Origin: Methanobacterium sp.
Lineage (GTDB): Archaea > Methanobacteriota > Methanobacteria > Methanobacteriales > Methanobacteriaceae
DNA length: 18,854 nucleotides
NCBI GenBank assembly: GCA_020854975.1
Contig: JAHKLQ010000040.1
Span: 1-18,854 of the forward strand
Reading direction: 5' to 3'
Positions 1-8,098 of the stretch are shown here, piece by piece. Position numbers and translations under genes: made by a program. The notes beneath the pieces were generated by a model, which did no database searches, had not been told where the DNA came from, and saw only the letters and a program-made list of their open reading frames with translations. How positions within the stretch are numbered: position 1 is the first letter of the stretch; every line of letters starts with the position of its first letter.

Positions 1-276
1 AACTATGAAGGAGTTAACGGGATTTTCACCTGTTTTGGGGAGAAAGTGGTTAGATTACCACCTTTACAACTGAAAATCTCCGAAACCCGGCTGAAAATAT
101 TGGAAATGTTAACACATGGTGATCTGAATGCTGTGGAAATCGGGAAAAAAGTTGAAATATCCAGGGCAATGGTTTATAAACATCTGAATGGACTTATTGA
201 TATGGGATTGGTTAAAAGATCCAATTCTCTGGAAAAATACAGTATCACTGATGCTGGAATGATGATCATGTTATGA
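1..276 (+). CDS. C-terminal part of a winged-helix transcriptional regulator (5' end outside window)
   Basis: The reading frame is open from the first base to the TGA at 274-276, so this is the last 91 codons of a longer protein. A GTG at 46 could be read as a start, but no ribosome site precedes it and the residues before it (NYEGVNGIFTCFGEKV) read like ordinary protein. The visible part is a winged helix-turn-helix: a first helix around SETRLKILEMLTHGDLN, a helix-turn-helix pair around AVEIGKKVEISRAMVYKHLN, and a wing ending in YSITDAG. This arrangement is typical of ArsR/MarR-like regulators in methanogens, where such a module often sits at the C-terminus behind a sensing domain. The sensing part is not visible, so ligand and targets are unknown. 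I am confident of the DNA-binding fold and not of the family. Confidence 0.75.
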   Translation, partial: NYEGVNGIFTCFGEKVVRLPPLQLKISETRLKILEMLTHGDLNAVEIGKKVEISRAMVYKHLNGLIDMGLVKRSNSLEKYSITDAGMMIML

Positions 277-304
277 ATTGCTTCTCTACAATAAAATAGA
301 ATGA

Positions 305-325
305 TTGGTTGGCACCACCCACCAA
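305..325. repeat. Short GC-rich hairpin downstream of the winged-helix gene
   Basis: TTGGTTGG pairs with CCCACCAA around a 5-base loop, with one internal mismatch. It lies 28 bases after the stop codon in otherwise AT-rich DNA. It may act as an RNA 3'-end hairpin, but no T-tract follows it directly. The rest of 277-505 shows nothing I can support apart from T-rich stretches near 429. Confidence 0.3.
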
Positions 326-505
326 ACTACCTTGTTGAACAATGATGCAAAGAATTTTTCAAAAAACCATAAAAAAGATAAAATAATGGCAAAAATAATA
401 ATGAAATAATAATAAGGTTAGGGATTATATTTTTTAATATGATCCCTACTATGATATCACCTGCTTACGAGGTTATGTCCTTGATCAAAAAAGACAACAG
501 GATTT

Positions 506-727
506 TCACTCCATCGGATATTCAATGCGTAGTTTATAACTGGCTTTATCACTTAAAAGCACAGTTCCTGGAACAAAATAATCTTCAAATTTCTGAACTT
601 TTTTCACCATGCATGGTTCAAAATCAATCTTCTTGGTGTACGACCGACATTCCTCATCATCAATCATACCCTTCTTTACCAACTCTATATACCTCATTTT
701 TATGGTTTCTTCAGTCAATAACCCCAT
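506..727 (-). CDS. Small protein of unknown function (73 aa), divergent from the Lrp-type gene
   Basis: I do not recognise this protein. It is a charged, soluble-looking 73-residue sequence with two cysteines (EECRSY, EPCMVK) and no membrane segment or signal peptide. Three things favour it over the longer plus-strand frame at 439-822. Its ATG (725-727, minus) is preceded by AGGTGATC at 730-737, an eight-base match to the complement of the archaeal 16S rRNA tail. A TATA-like TTTAAATATA lies at 758-767 in the right place for a short leader. Its composition (many K, E, D, I, V) is that of a real protein, whereas the opposite frame is rich in S, H, Q, W and C and has no ribosome site. It is transcribed away from the Lrp-type regulator, so the two probably share a control region. 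It could be a local target of that regulator, but that is inference. Confidence 0.6.
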   Translation of the reverse strand: MGLLTEETIKMRYIELVKKGMIDDEECRSYTKKIDFEPCMVKKVQKFEDYFVPGTVLLSDKASYKLRIEYPME

Positions 728-757
728 TTGATCACCTAATAATGAGTTGTACGAACT

Positions 758-767
758 TATATTTAAA
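758..767 (-). promoter_or_regulatory. TATA-like box for the 73-aa minus-strand gene
   Basis: Read on the minus strand the sequence is TTTAAATATA, about 31 bases before the start codon. Transcription would start near 737, giving a leader of roughly ten bases that holds the AGGTGATC ribosome site. Confidence 0.45.
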
Positions 768-793
768 TTATTTGCATGAAAATCTGAAAAATG

Positions 794-827
794 TACAATT
801 ATTCACAGTTACTACGGAATAATTATA
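794..827. promoter_or_regulatory. Inverted repeat upstream of the Lrp-type gene, candidate operator
   Basis: AATTATTC (797-804) and GAATAATT (817-824) are perfect inverted copies with a 12-base spacer. Allowing one mismatch the arms extend to 11 bases (794-804 and 817-827). The site lies between the two divergent genes and ends 28 bases before the Lrp-type start codon, over the likely TATA region. Lrp/AsnC proteins bind as dimers or higher oligomers and commonly control their own promoter, so this is a good candidate autoregulatory site. No binding evidence is available. Confidence 0.45.
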
Positions 828-855
828 GACAATGTTCATATAAATGGTGAAATAG

Positions 856-1338
856 ATGAAAGAAAATACCAAACCCAATGATATTGTGGAGATCGACGAT
901 ATAGACCGGAAAATCATTAATTTATTCAATGAAGACGGTAGGATGTCTTATAGGAAGATCGCTAAACGTCTTGATATTTCTATCGGTACCGTACATAACC
1001 GTATGGAGAAACTCAGCAAAAAGGGAGTGATTAAGAAATTCATCCCAGTCATTGATCATAGTAAACTCGGTTATGACCTCACTACCATCATTGGAGTAAA
1101 AGTAAAAGGAGGAGTACTGGAAAACTGGGAAGATCGCACGGCTTACCATAAAAACGTAATAGGCATGTATGACGTCACTGGAGAATTTGATGCCATATTG
1201 ATTGCCAGATTCAAAGACACATCCGAACTGGATCAGTTCATAAAAGGTTTGCTCAAGGAACCAGACGTGCAGAGAACTTACACCCAAACCGTGCTTAACA
1301 TTGTAAAAGAAAACCTTAGTTCAAGTAAAATGTTGTAA
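856..1338 (+). CDS. Lrp/AsnC-family transcriptional regulator
   Basis: The 160-residue length and two-domain layout are those of the Lrp/AsnC (feast/famine) family. The N-terminal helix-turn-helix is at about residues 14-60: IDDIDRKIINLFNEDGRMS, then YRKIAKRLDISIGTVHNRMEKL. A linker (GVIKKFIPVIDHSKLGYDL) leads to the alpha/beta RAM effector domain at about 74-150, which includes the family-like VTGEFDAILIARFKD stretch. The ATG at 856 follows GGTGA at 845-849 with good spacing. These proteins form dimers to octamers, bind DNA near promoters and often respond to amino acids; the ligand here cannot be read from sequence. The gene is divergent from the 73-aa gene, and an inverted repeat sits in the shared upstream region. 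The deacetylase-like gene starts 110 bp downstream on the same strand and may or may not be co-transcribed. Confidence 0.9.
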   Translation: MKENTKPNDIVEIDDIDRKIINLFNEDGRMSYRKIAKRLDISIGTVHNRMEKLSKKGVIKKFIPVIDHSKLGYDLTTIIGVKVKGGVLENWEDRTAYHKNVIGMYDVTGEFDAILIARFKDTSELDQFIKGLLKEPDVQRTYTQTVLNIVKENLSSSKML

Positions 1339-1448
1339 CTACAAAATTTGTATCCCCACCTAAGTAAATCTACCATAGATAACCCATAAGTTAATTCCTC
1401 TGCTGTTTGATTAATTAAAATGTTATTAACTCTAACTGAGGGTTTCGT

Positions 1449-2474
1449 ATGATTTCTCTGGTAAATTCACCTGAATATGCACAACATCAAACTGGGTCTC
1501 ATCCTGAAAATCAGGACAGGCTGGATGCTATAATGAATTACCTTCAAAAAGAAGGTGAACTCGAAAATATAGACCTTATCCAGCCCATCCCAGCCCAGGA
1601 AGAAGATCTCCTCAGGGTGCACTCTCCTGAACATTTAAATCATTTAAAGGTTTTCACCGAAAATGGAGGAGGTTACCTGGATTTTGATACTTATGCCTCC
1701 CCACAAAGCTATGAAATTGGAAAATTAGCTGCTGGTGGGGCAATTAATGCTGCAGAACTCGTATTTAACCAATATGATTTTTCCTATTCACTGGCACGCC
1801 CACCAGGCCACCACGCCACTCATGATAAAGCTATGGGCTTCTGTTTAATTAACAACTTGGCCGTGGCCCTGAAATATATGCAGGAAAAGTATGGGTTGGG
1901 AAAATTCCTGATAGTGGACTTTGATGCCCACTATGGGAATGGAACAGCTGAAATATTTTACCACGACCCCCAGGTTCTATACATATCCATACACCAGGAC
2001 CCTCACACCATTTTCCCTGGGAAAGGATTTGTGGAAGAAACAGGTGCAGGAGAGGGTGAAGGTTTTAATTTGAATATACCTGTACCCCCTGGTTCCGGGA
2101 CCTCTGATTATATTTACCTCCTGGAAAGGATCCTGGAGCCTGTTTGCAGGAAGTTCAAGGCAGACTTTTACTTCCTGGATGTTGGTTTTGACGGACACAT
2201 GGAAGATCCCCTTTCCAGACTCCAGTTGGATGATGATTTTTATCCCTGGATAGCCTGTTACATGCAGAAATTGACCAGTGAAATGGTGTTGATTCTGGAG
2301 GGAGGTTACAGTTTGGATGCCATGGCACGCTCCAATCTGAAAATGTTAAAAGTCTTGAAAGACAAGAGTACCCATGAAGAAGAATGGCGACCACCAGAAC
2401 TCTTAGTGAGGGATGAAAATAAAAACACGTTAAAAAACATCCAAGAGACATTTTCACCATTTTTCACATTTTAA
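1449..2474 (+). CDS. Histone deacetylase-fold hydrolase (HDAC/AcuC/acetylpolyamine amidohydrolase superfamily)
   Basis: This 341-residue protein has the full active-site set of the zinc-dependent arginase/deacetylase superfamily. Visible motifs are HPENQDRLD (residues 18-26), RPPGHHA with the paired catalytic histidines His121-His122, DFDAHYGNGT with zinc ligands Asp159 and His161, GFDGH with the third zinc ligand Asp248, and LEGGYSL with the transition-state tyrosine Tyr287. It should therefore be catalytically competent for removing acetyl groups from lysine side chains or small acetylamines. The family name does not fix the substrate; acetylated proteins, acetylpolyamines or similar small amides are all possible. 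The ATG at 1449 has a modest GAGGG about six bases upstream. The protein looks cytoplasmic. The second-shell motif reads GFDGH where GFDAH is more usual, a small change that leaves the ligand intact. Confidence 0.88.
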   Translation: MISLVNSPEYAQHQTGSHPENQDRLDAIMNYLQKEGELENIDLIQPIPAQEEDLLRVHSPEHLNHLKVFTENGGGYLDFDTYASPQSYEIGKLAAGGAINAAELVFNQYDFSYSLARPPGHHATHDKAMGFCLINNLAVALKYMQEKYGLGKFLIVDFDAHYGNGTAEIFYHDPQVLYISIHQDPHTIFPGKGFVEETGAGEGEGFNLNIPVPPGSGTSDYIYLLERILEPVCRKFKADFYFLDVGFDGHMEDPLSRLQLDDDFYPWIACYMQKLTSEMVLILEGGYSLDAMARSNLKMLKVLKDKSTHEEEWRPPELLVRDENKNTLKNIQETFSPFFTF

Positions 2475-2571
2475 AGACTTAAATCAACTAAATAATTACA
2501 TTATAACTTACTGAATGATATTATTTAAAAATTAATCATGCAAATCAATCTTCAGACTTTGAGGAGATAAT

Positions 2572-3249
2572 ATGGATAAAATCAGATTTAAACAAGCCCA
2601 ATCACTTCTTTTAAAAGCTGGTAAATCACAGGGGACTGCTTTAAAGTTTAAAACAGCTCAGGAAGGTACTATTAATTCAGATCGCTATGCAGATATTATA
2701 AACAAAATTATCGAAACAGAGGAATTCATCTACTCCAGCAGACCCACACACCATTTGCTCCAGGAAGATGCAGAACAATTCTGTAACAGTTTAATTGATA
2801 TCCGGAATAAAATTGATGATATGCTAGTGGAATTTGAAGTTTTAGAGCGGGAAAATGTGGAAGAAAAAGTTGAAAAACTTTCTCAAGAGTTTATCATACT
2901 CACCACTAAAGGTAACTTCAAAAAAATCTTAACTCGGTGGGGAGTGGAACCTCAGAGGATAGTTGTAGCAGGGGTGCCATTGGATGTGGATGACATGCGC
3001 ATTCTCAACCCAAAAATCCCTGAAAGCGCACTTGAACCAATAAAAAAGAAAATAAATCATGTTAAAAACGATGTGAATCGTAAAATTAGGGATCTGGATA
3101 CTGAAAATATTTTGGTAGTGGTTGAAAAGGATAAATCTGGTGAAGTCCTGGGTAAACGTGCAGAAGATCTTTACGGGGCCAGAGTGATTAAAAAAGACAG
3201 TTTAAAAGACACTGATATCCTTGAATTCAAACGAGCCCTTGAGAATTAA
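2572..3249 (+). CDS. Conserved archaeal protein of unknown function (possibly DUF2100 family)
   Basis: This is a 225-residue soluble protein with no membrane segments and no enzyme motif I recognise. The first half is largely helical with a probable coiled-coil stretch (DDMLVEFEVLERENVEEKVEKLSQEF split across about residues 83-108). The middle has a short beta-rich segment (RIVVAGVPLDVDDMRILNP). The C-terminal part returns to charged helix followed by NILVVVEKDKSGEVLGKRAEDLYGARVI. From memory it resembles methanogen proteins labelled DUF2100, but I cannot confirm that. The ATG at 2572 is supported by GAGGAGAT just upstream. A hairpin plus T-run begins over its stop codon, so its transcript probably ends there and it is not joined to mptA. 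Confidence 0.75.
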   Translation: MDKIRFKQAQSLLLKAGKSQGTALKFKTAQEGTINSDRYADIINKIIETEEFIYSSRPTHHLLQEDAEQFCNSLIDIRNKIDDMLVEFEVLERENVEEKVEKLSQEFIILTTKGNFKKILTRWGVEPQRIVVAGVPLDVDDMRILNPKIPESALEPIKKKINHVKNDVNRKIRDLDTENILVVVEKDKSGEVLGKRAEDLYGARVIKKDSLKDTDILEFKRALEN

Positions 3250-3286
3250 TTATCATCATCAAAAATCCAGTTATGATAATTTTTTT
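3248..3286 (+). terminator. Hairpin with T-run after the 2572-3249 gene
   Basis: AATTATCAT (3248-3256) and ATGATAATT (3273-3281) form a perfect 9-bp inverted repeat around 16 bases. The right arm runs into seven Ts (3280-3286). The left arm overlaps the TAA stop codon. This fits a transcription terminator for the upstream gene. Confidence 0.6.
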
Positions 3287-3290
3287 ATGT

Positions 3291-3334
3291 GAGAAAGTGT
3301 TTTTATCTAAAAGAAAAAGTGTTTTTATCTAAAA
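3291..3334. repeat. Two tandem copies of a 22-bp repeat upstream of mptA
   Basis: AAAGTGTTTTTATCTAAAA occurs at 3294-3312 and again at 3316-3334, a period of 22 bp. The few bases before each copy also nearly match (GAG versus GAA). The repeat lies between the terminator of the previous gene and the probable mptA promoter. It may be a slippage duplication or a pair of protein sites two helical turns apart. Confidence 0.6.
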
Positions 3335-3399
3335 AATATAGAAAATTGAAATGAAAACCAAAATCCCTATGAAAAATATCAGTAAAATATACAACTCTT

Positions 3400-3407
3400 T
3401 TTATATT
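3400..3407 (+). promoter_or_regulatory. TATA-like box for mptA
   Basis: TTTATATT about 85 bases before the proposed mptA start would place transcription initiation near 3430 and give a leader of roughly 55 bases. A second AT-rich stretch near 3460 is too close to the start to be the promoter. Confidence 0.35.
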
Positions 3408-3484
3408 CCCTAATTTAATATGACAAATAGAATAGTATAGTGTAATGAGAAAATTTCCCATATATTAGAACTGGGGTGAAAAAG

Positions 3485-4437
<953 letters not shown>

Positions 4438-4441
<4 letters not shown>

Positions 4442-4875
4442 AGACACGCAATATTGCCGGGCAAATCATGGGCCAATTAGAAGCCTTTGAAGGATCCAAA
4501 GCAGCAATGGACACCACCCCCTTATTGATAGTCAGAGGGAAATCACGCAAGAAGATCCAACCCGAAGAACTGGGCCCCACCATATCCCAGATAATGAAGA
4601 ATTTGGGAGCCAAAGAACTGGATATGTTTTCCGATGAAACCGCAGATATCATCACCATCATGGATGAACAGATCCGTTCCCAGGTGGACATTCAAGGAGA
4701 AACCGATATATATGGAATATATCGTCTTAAAGAATCCTTTGAAAATATGAACTGCCATGCAGATTATGGAATGGGCCTTTTAGACGATATTGCAATTTTT
4801 ATAGTCCTGTGGAAAGATAAAAGTGGTATAGGGCCGTTGTTTGTGGAACTGGTGGTTTCTTCTATGGAAACCTGA
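4438..4875 (+). CDS. Small conserved methanogen protein coupled to mptA (possibly DUF2120 family)
   Basis: This 145-residue soluble protein starts at a TTG whose bases overlap the mptA stop (TTGA, 4438-4441). GGAGG at 4426-4430, inside the end of mptA, gives ideal spacing to this TTG, so the non-ATG start is well supported. I know no function. Features visible are an N-terminal helix (RNIAGQIMGQLEAFEGSKAA), a beta strand PLLIVRG, an acidic middle (ELDMFSDETADIITIMDEQ) and a hydrophobic strand near the end (DDIAIFIVLW). From memory, methanogens have a family called DUF2120 of similar size; this is unconfirmed. The tight coupling suggests that it is made in step with MptA and may act with it or in the same pterin pathway. 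Confidence 0.8.
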
Positions 4876-4878
4876 TTG

Positions 4879-4908
4879 ATTTTTAAGGTCTTATTATCCC
4901 TTAAAAAT
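4879..4908 (+). terminator. Hairpin after the mptA operon
   Basis: ATTTTTAAGG (4879-4888) and CCTTAAAAAT (4899-4908) are perfect 10-bp inverted arms around a 10-base spacer, starting three bases after the TGA. This fits a 3'-end hairpin for the mptA-containing transcript. It has no long T-run after it, so a processing signal is equally possible. Confidence 0.5.
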
Positions 4909-4922
4909 ATCTTATACCTTAA

Positions 4923-4959
4923 ATTCTTGAAATAAGAATATAAAACATCTTTAAAGATG
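4923..4959. promoter_or_regulatory. cofG promoter with two palindromes
   Basis: A TATA-like GAATATAAAA sits at about 4937-4945. It overlaps the right arm of ATTCTT-GAAAT-AAGAAT (4923-4939). It is followed directly by a perfect 14-bp palindrome CATCTTTAAAGATG (4946-4959), which would lie between the TATA box and the transcription start. Palindromes in this position are typical repressor sites in archaea. The regulator is unknown. Confidence 0.45.
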
Positions 4960-5004
4960 GAAATAAGATAAAAACAAAAAAATACGAGATAACAAAAGAT
5001 AAAA

Positions 5005-6072
5005 ATGTTATCCAAAGATGAACTGATTTCTCTATTGGGAGTGCAGGGAAACGATGTTCTGCAACTGATGATGAAAGCCAATGCACTCCGATCAGATCAT
5101 AATATAACTTATTCTAAAAATGTTTTCCTGCCTTTAACCAATATCTGTCGCAATGAATGTGGTTACTGCACCTTCCGTAGGGAAGTTGATGCTCCAGATG
5201 CCACCCTCACCATGCCTCCCCATGAAGTCATGGCCACCATTCACCAAGCAGATGTTTACGGTTGTAAAGAAGCTCTTTTCACCTTTGGAGAGCAAGCTGA
5301 TGCAACCAGAGAGGTTAAGGACGCTCTGGAGAGACTTGGATTCGAAGGGATGTTAGAATATCTCTATTATCTGTGTGAGAGAACACTCCATGAAACAGGT
5401 TTACTGCCTCATAGTAACCCAGGTATACTCAAAAAAGATGAACTTAAAATGTTACGAGAAGTGAATGCTTCCATGGGACTGATGCTGGAAAACACCAGCA
5501 CCCGACTAATGGAGACTGCTGCCCACCAAAAGAGCCCGGGTAAAGATCCTAAACTGAGGATTAAAACCATTGAAAATGCAGGAAAATTGAAAATACCCTT
5601 TACAACCGGACTTCTTATTGGTGTTGGTGAAACTGTGGAGGAAAGAGCTGAATCTCTACTGGAACTCAGGAGGATCCAGAATGAATATGGCCATATTCAG
5701 GAGATTATCATACAGAATTTCAAGCCCAAAACTGGGATTGAAATGGAAAAACATCCAGAACCTTCACTTCTGGAGATGATCAGAATGGTAAGTGTTACTA
5801 AACTGCTCTTTCCAGAGTGTGGAGTGCAGGTTCCCCCCAACCTTAACCGAGACACGGCCCAGATCTTTCTTCTGGCTGGTGCTGATGATTGGGGTGGTAT
5901 TTCTCCCCTTACCCGGGATTATGTGAATCCAGAAGCACCCTGGCCAGAACTGGATGAACTCCGCATATTAACAGAAGAATTAGGATTCCAGTTAAAGGAA
6001 AGACTTCCAGTGTACCCAGAATATATAAAAAAAGATTTTTTAAGCGATGTTATTTTTAAAAAAATATCTTAA
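5005..6072 (+). CDS. cofG: 7,8-didemethyl-8-hydroxy-5-deazariboflavin synthase, CofG subunit
   Basis: CofG is the radical-SAM half of FO synthase. With CofH it joins a tyrosine-derived unit to the flavin precursor to make FO, the chromophore of coenzyme F420, the hydride carrier of methanogenesis. The 355-residue protein has the radical-SAM cluster motif CRNECGYC (Cys48, Cys52, Cys55), preceded by the family sequence ITYSKNVFLPLTNI. Further family-like stretches are EALFTFGEQAD, LLPHSNPG, MLENTS and PFTTGLLIGVGET, and the C-terminal region has PPNLNRD and GADDWGGISPLTRDYVNPE. In archaea CofG and CofH are usually separate genes; cofH is not in this window. The ATG at 5005 has only a weak GAGAT upstream. 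The gene is downstream of mptA, but hairpin and promoter signals in the 129-bp gap suggest its own transcript. Confidence 0.95.
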   Translation: MLSKDELISLLGVQGNDVLQLMMKANALRSDHNITYSKNVFLPLTNICRNECGYCTFRREVDAPDATLTMPPHEVMATIHQADVYGCKEALFTFGEQADATREVKDALERLGFEGMLEYLYYLCERTLHETGLLPHSNPGILKKDELKMLREVNASMGLMLENTSTRLMETAAHQKSPGKDPKLRIKTIENAGKLKIPFTTGLLIGVGETVEERAESLLELRRIQNEYGHIQEIIIQNFKPKTGIEMEKHPEPSLLEMIRMVSVTKLLFPECGVQVPPNLNRDTAQIFLLAGADDWGGISPLTRDYVNPEAPWPELDELRILTEELGFQLKERLPVYPEYIKKDFLSDVIFKKIS

Positions 6073-6246
6073 AAATACATATTAATTTTAGAGTTATTGC
6101 CTTGATTTTTTCTATAATCTGAATAATCGTTCAAATAATCCATTTAAAACCTTTTAAAAATAATCCCTTTTTTTAAATAATCTTTCGAATTCCCAACTAA
6201 CATACTCATTTATAATTTTAAATTCCATGAAAAACATTTCAATGAT
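6073..6246. other. Convergent intergenic spacer between cofG and the kinase gene
   Basis: The two genes end facing each other across 174 very AT-rich bases. T-tracts on the plus strand (6106-6112, 6168-6174) and A-rich stretches that are T-tracts on the minus strand could end both transcripts. No gene was seen here. Confidence 0.35.
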
Positions 6247-8049
6247 TTATTCTGGGAAAACGAGTTTAAATTTTGTTCCTTTGACATTTTCAACTCCCAG
6301 AGAACCCTTTAACTGTAGAGTTAAGGTTTGAACAATTTGAAGCCCCAGTGATTCTGTGTTTTTAAAATCCATACCCTCCGGGATTCCTACACCATCATCA
6401 GCCACTTCAAGTAAATAATTTTGCTGGTCCTTTGAGAGGTTTATTTTAATTTCACCTGTTTTTTCCCCAGGGAAAGCATGTTTAAAGCCGTTGGAAACTA
6501 ATTCGTTTACAATAAGTCCCACGGAGATAGCAGTGTCTATTTCCAGATGCACATTATCACAGTTTAAACTCACGGTTACCCTGTCCCTTTTTTCCCTATA
6601 AAAAGTTGATAGCATGTCAACCATGCTTTTCAGGTATTCTCCGAAATCAATATGGGCCATATCTTCAGATTGGTAGAGTTTTTCATGGATGAGTGCCATG
6701 GAACGAATACGGTTTTTACTTTCCTGGAACATCTTAAGGGTTTCTGGTTCCCGTGTGTATTCAGACTGCAAACTCATGAGACTGGAGATGATCTGTAGAT
6801 TATTTTTCACCCTATGGTGAATCTCCCTTAACAGAACCTCTTTTTCTTCTAAAGATGATTTAATTTTGTTTTCAGCCCTGACCATGTCACTGATATCAGC
6901 AAAAGTAGCCATAATTCCCTGAATATTCCCATCAACATGCAGTAGAGGTGCCGTGGCCATCATGGCATGTATCGGTGTTTCATCTTTTCTAAGGCATTCC
7001 AGCTCAATATCCGATTTAGATTCTCCCAAAAGTGCTCTTTCCATTATTTTTCTACATTCTATCTCCTTATTTTCATTTATAAATGGTAAGGGATTACCTA
7101 AAACTTCTTCTTTTTCCCAGCCAAAAATGTTTTCTGCTGCTGGGTTCCAGAGAGACTTAACCTTCCCATCAGGATATAAATCAACAATGGCAAATGGAGA
7201 TGCATTTATTATTGCCTCTAAATAGGTGTTCAAATGATGTAAATGTTTTTTACTCTCTATTAAAGCTTTTTCACCATTTTTACGTTCGGTAATGTTTCTG
7301 CCAATAATGTGAATGGCAAATACTTCTCCTTTCCTCATTATAGGAGCATGGTGTACTTCTATGTAATTAACCACACCTTCATCTTCCACCTCTATTTCTA
7401 TGGGTTTAACTTGATCTTTGCTCCAAAAACTGAGTTTTAACATTTCATTGGTTAAGGAATTACCAATGAATGATTGGACAATTTCATTTACATGTTTACC
7501 AACAAAATCAGCACGAGGAAGTCCACTGTCTTCCTCTACCCTATGATTAATATCCAGCACCATACCTTCAGGATCTAAAACCACCACATAATCTGGTGAT
7601 AATTCAAAAAGTGTCTTGTATTTCTTCTCACTTTTTGCTAATTGTTCTTCAGCTTCCTTCTTTTCTGAATATTTTTCTGCCTCTTTAAGGGATCTTTTAA
7701 CTGAATGCCCCAATTTAGAAAGGTTGTGTTTCAGGACATAATCAGTAGCTCCTTTTTTAAGCATTTCCACCGCAAATTCTTCCCCCATCTGTCCACTTAC
7801 AAAAATAAATGGTGTTTGGGGTGAAAGATTCTGGGCCATGTACATGGCAGATATACCATCAAAATCAGGAAGGGAATGATCAGCCAGAATTACATCCGGT
7901 TCAAACACCATTAATTCTCTTCTGAATTCTTCTTTTTTTTCCACACAATGGGAAACAAAATCAATACCATCCCTTCTAAGTTCAGCTTCCATTAACTCTG
8001 AATCTAATGGAACATCTTCCAGGATCAAAATTTTAATAATATCCCCCAT
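6247..8049 (-). CDS. Soluble histidine kinase, REC-PAS-PAS-HisKA_2-HATPase
   Basis: This 600-residue protein has no membrane segment. Residues 1-125 form a receiver domain with Glu11-Asp12, phospho-acceptor Asp57 (ILADHSLPD), Ser85 and Lys107. Two PAS domains follow at about 140-258 and 273-392, each ending in the usual ITERK or FADISD pattern. The kinase core begins with LREIHHRVKNNLQII (phospho-histidine at His411/412), the HisKA_2 type of dimerisation domain. The ATPase domain shows NELVSNGFKHAF (N-box, 515-526), DDGVGIP (551-557) and SLGLQIV (567-573). It probably autophosphorylates in response to a cytoplasmic signal read by the PAS domains, with its own receiver modulating or receiving the phosphate. 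It lies 49 bp after the single-domain response regulator gene on the same strand, so the two are probably one operon and cognate partners. A GGGGGA six bases upstream supports the ATG. Confidence 0.93.
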   Translation of the reverse strand: MGDIIKILILEDVPLDSELMEAELRRDGIDFVSHCVEKKEEFRRELMVFEPDVILADHSLPDFDGISAMYMAQNLSPQTPFIFVSGQMGEEFAVEMLKKGATDYVLKHNLSKLGHSVKRSLKEAEKYSEKKEAEEQLAKSEKKYKTLFELSPDYVVVLDPEGMVLDINHRVEEDSGLPRADFVGKHVNEIVQSFIGNSLTNEMLKLSFWSKDQVKPIEIEVEDEGVVNYIEVHHAPIMRKGEVFAIHIIGRNITERKNGEKALIESKKHLHHLNTYLEAIINASPFAIVDLYPDGKVKSLWNPAAENIFGWEKEEVLGNPLPFINENKEIECRKIMERALLGESKSDIELECLRKDETPIHAMMATAPLLHVDGNIQGIMATFADISDMVRAENKIKSSLEEKEVLLREIHHRVKNNLQIISSLMSLQSEYTREPETLKMFQESKNRIRSMALIHEKLYQSEDMAHIDFGEYLKSMVDMLSTFYREKRDRVTVSLNCDNVHLEIDTAISVGLIVNELVSNGFKHAFPGEKTGEIKINLSKDQQNYLLEVADDGVGIPEGMDFKNTESLGLQIVQTLTLQLKGSLGVENVKGTKFKLVFPE

Positions 8050-8098
8050 ATCATGTCCCCCGCCACATTGTTCACTCTCTTATCTTGAAACACTCTCG

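Noticed and set aside
439..822. 127-codon plus-strand open frame
   Set aside because: No ribosome site before its ATG, composition unlike real proteins (rich in S, H, Q, W, C), and it lies opposite a smaller frame with strong promoter and ribosome signals.
922..1287. Minus-strand open frame inside the Lrp-type gene
   Set aside because: It is antisense to a clear Lrp/AsnC protein and has no family resemblance or ribosome site.
4764..5081. Minus-strand frame crossing the gap before cofG
   Set aside because: It overlaps the ends of two well-supported plus-strand genes and its middle is low-complexity sequence from AT-rich non-coding DNA.
6140..6155. TTTAAAA-CC-TTTTAAA palindrome after cofG
   Set aside because: The two-base loop is too small for an RNA hairpin and such A/T palindromes are expected by chance in DNA this AT-rich.
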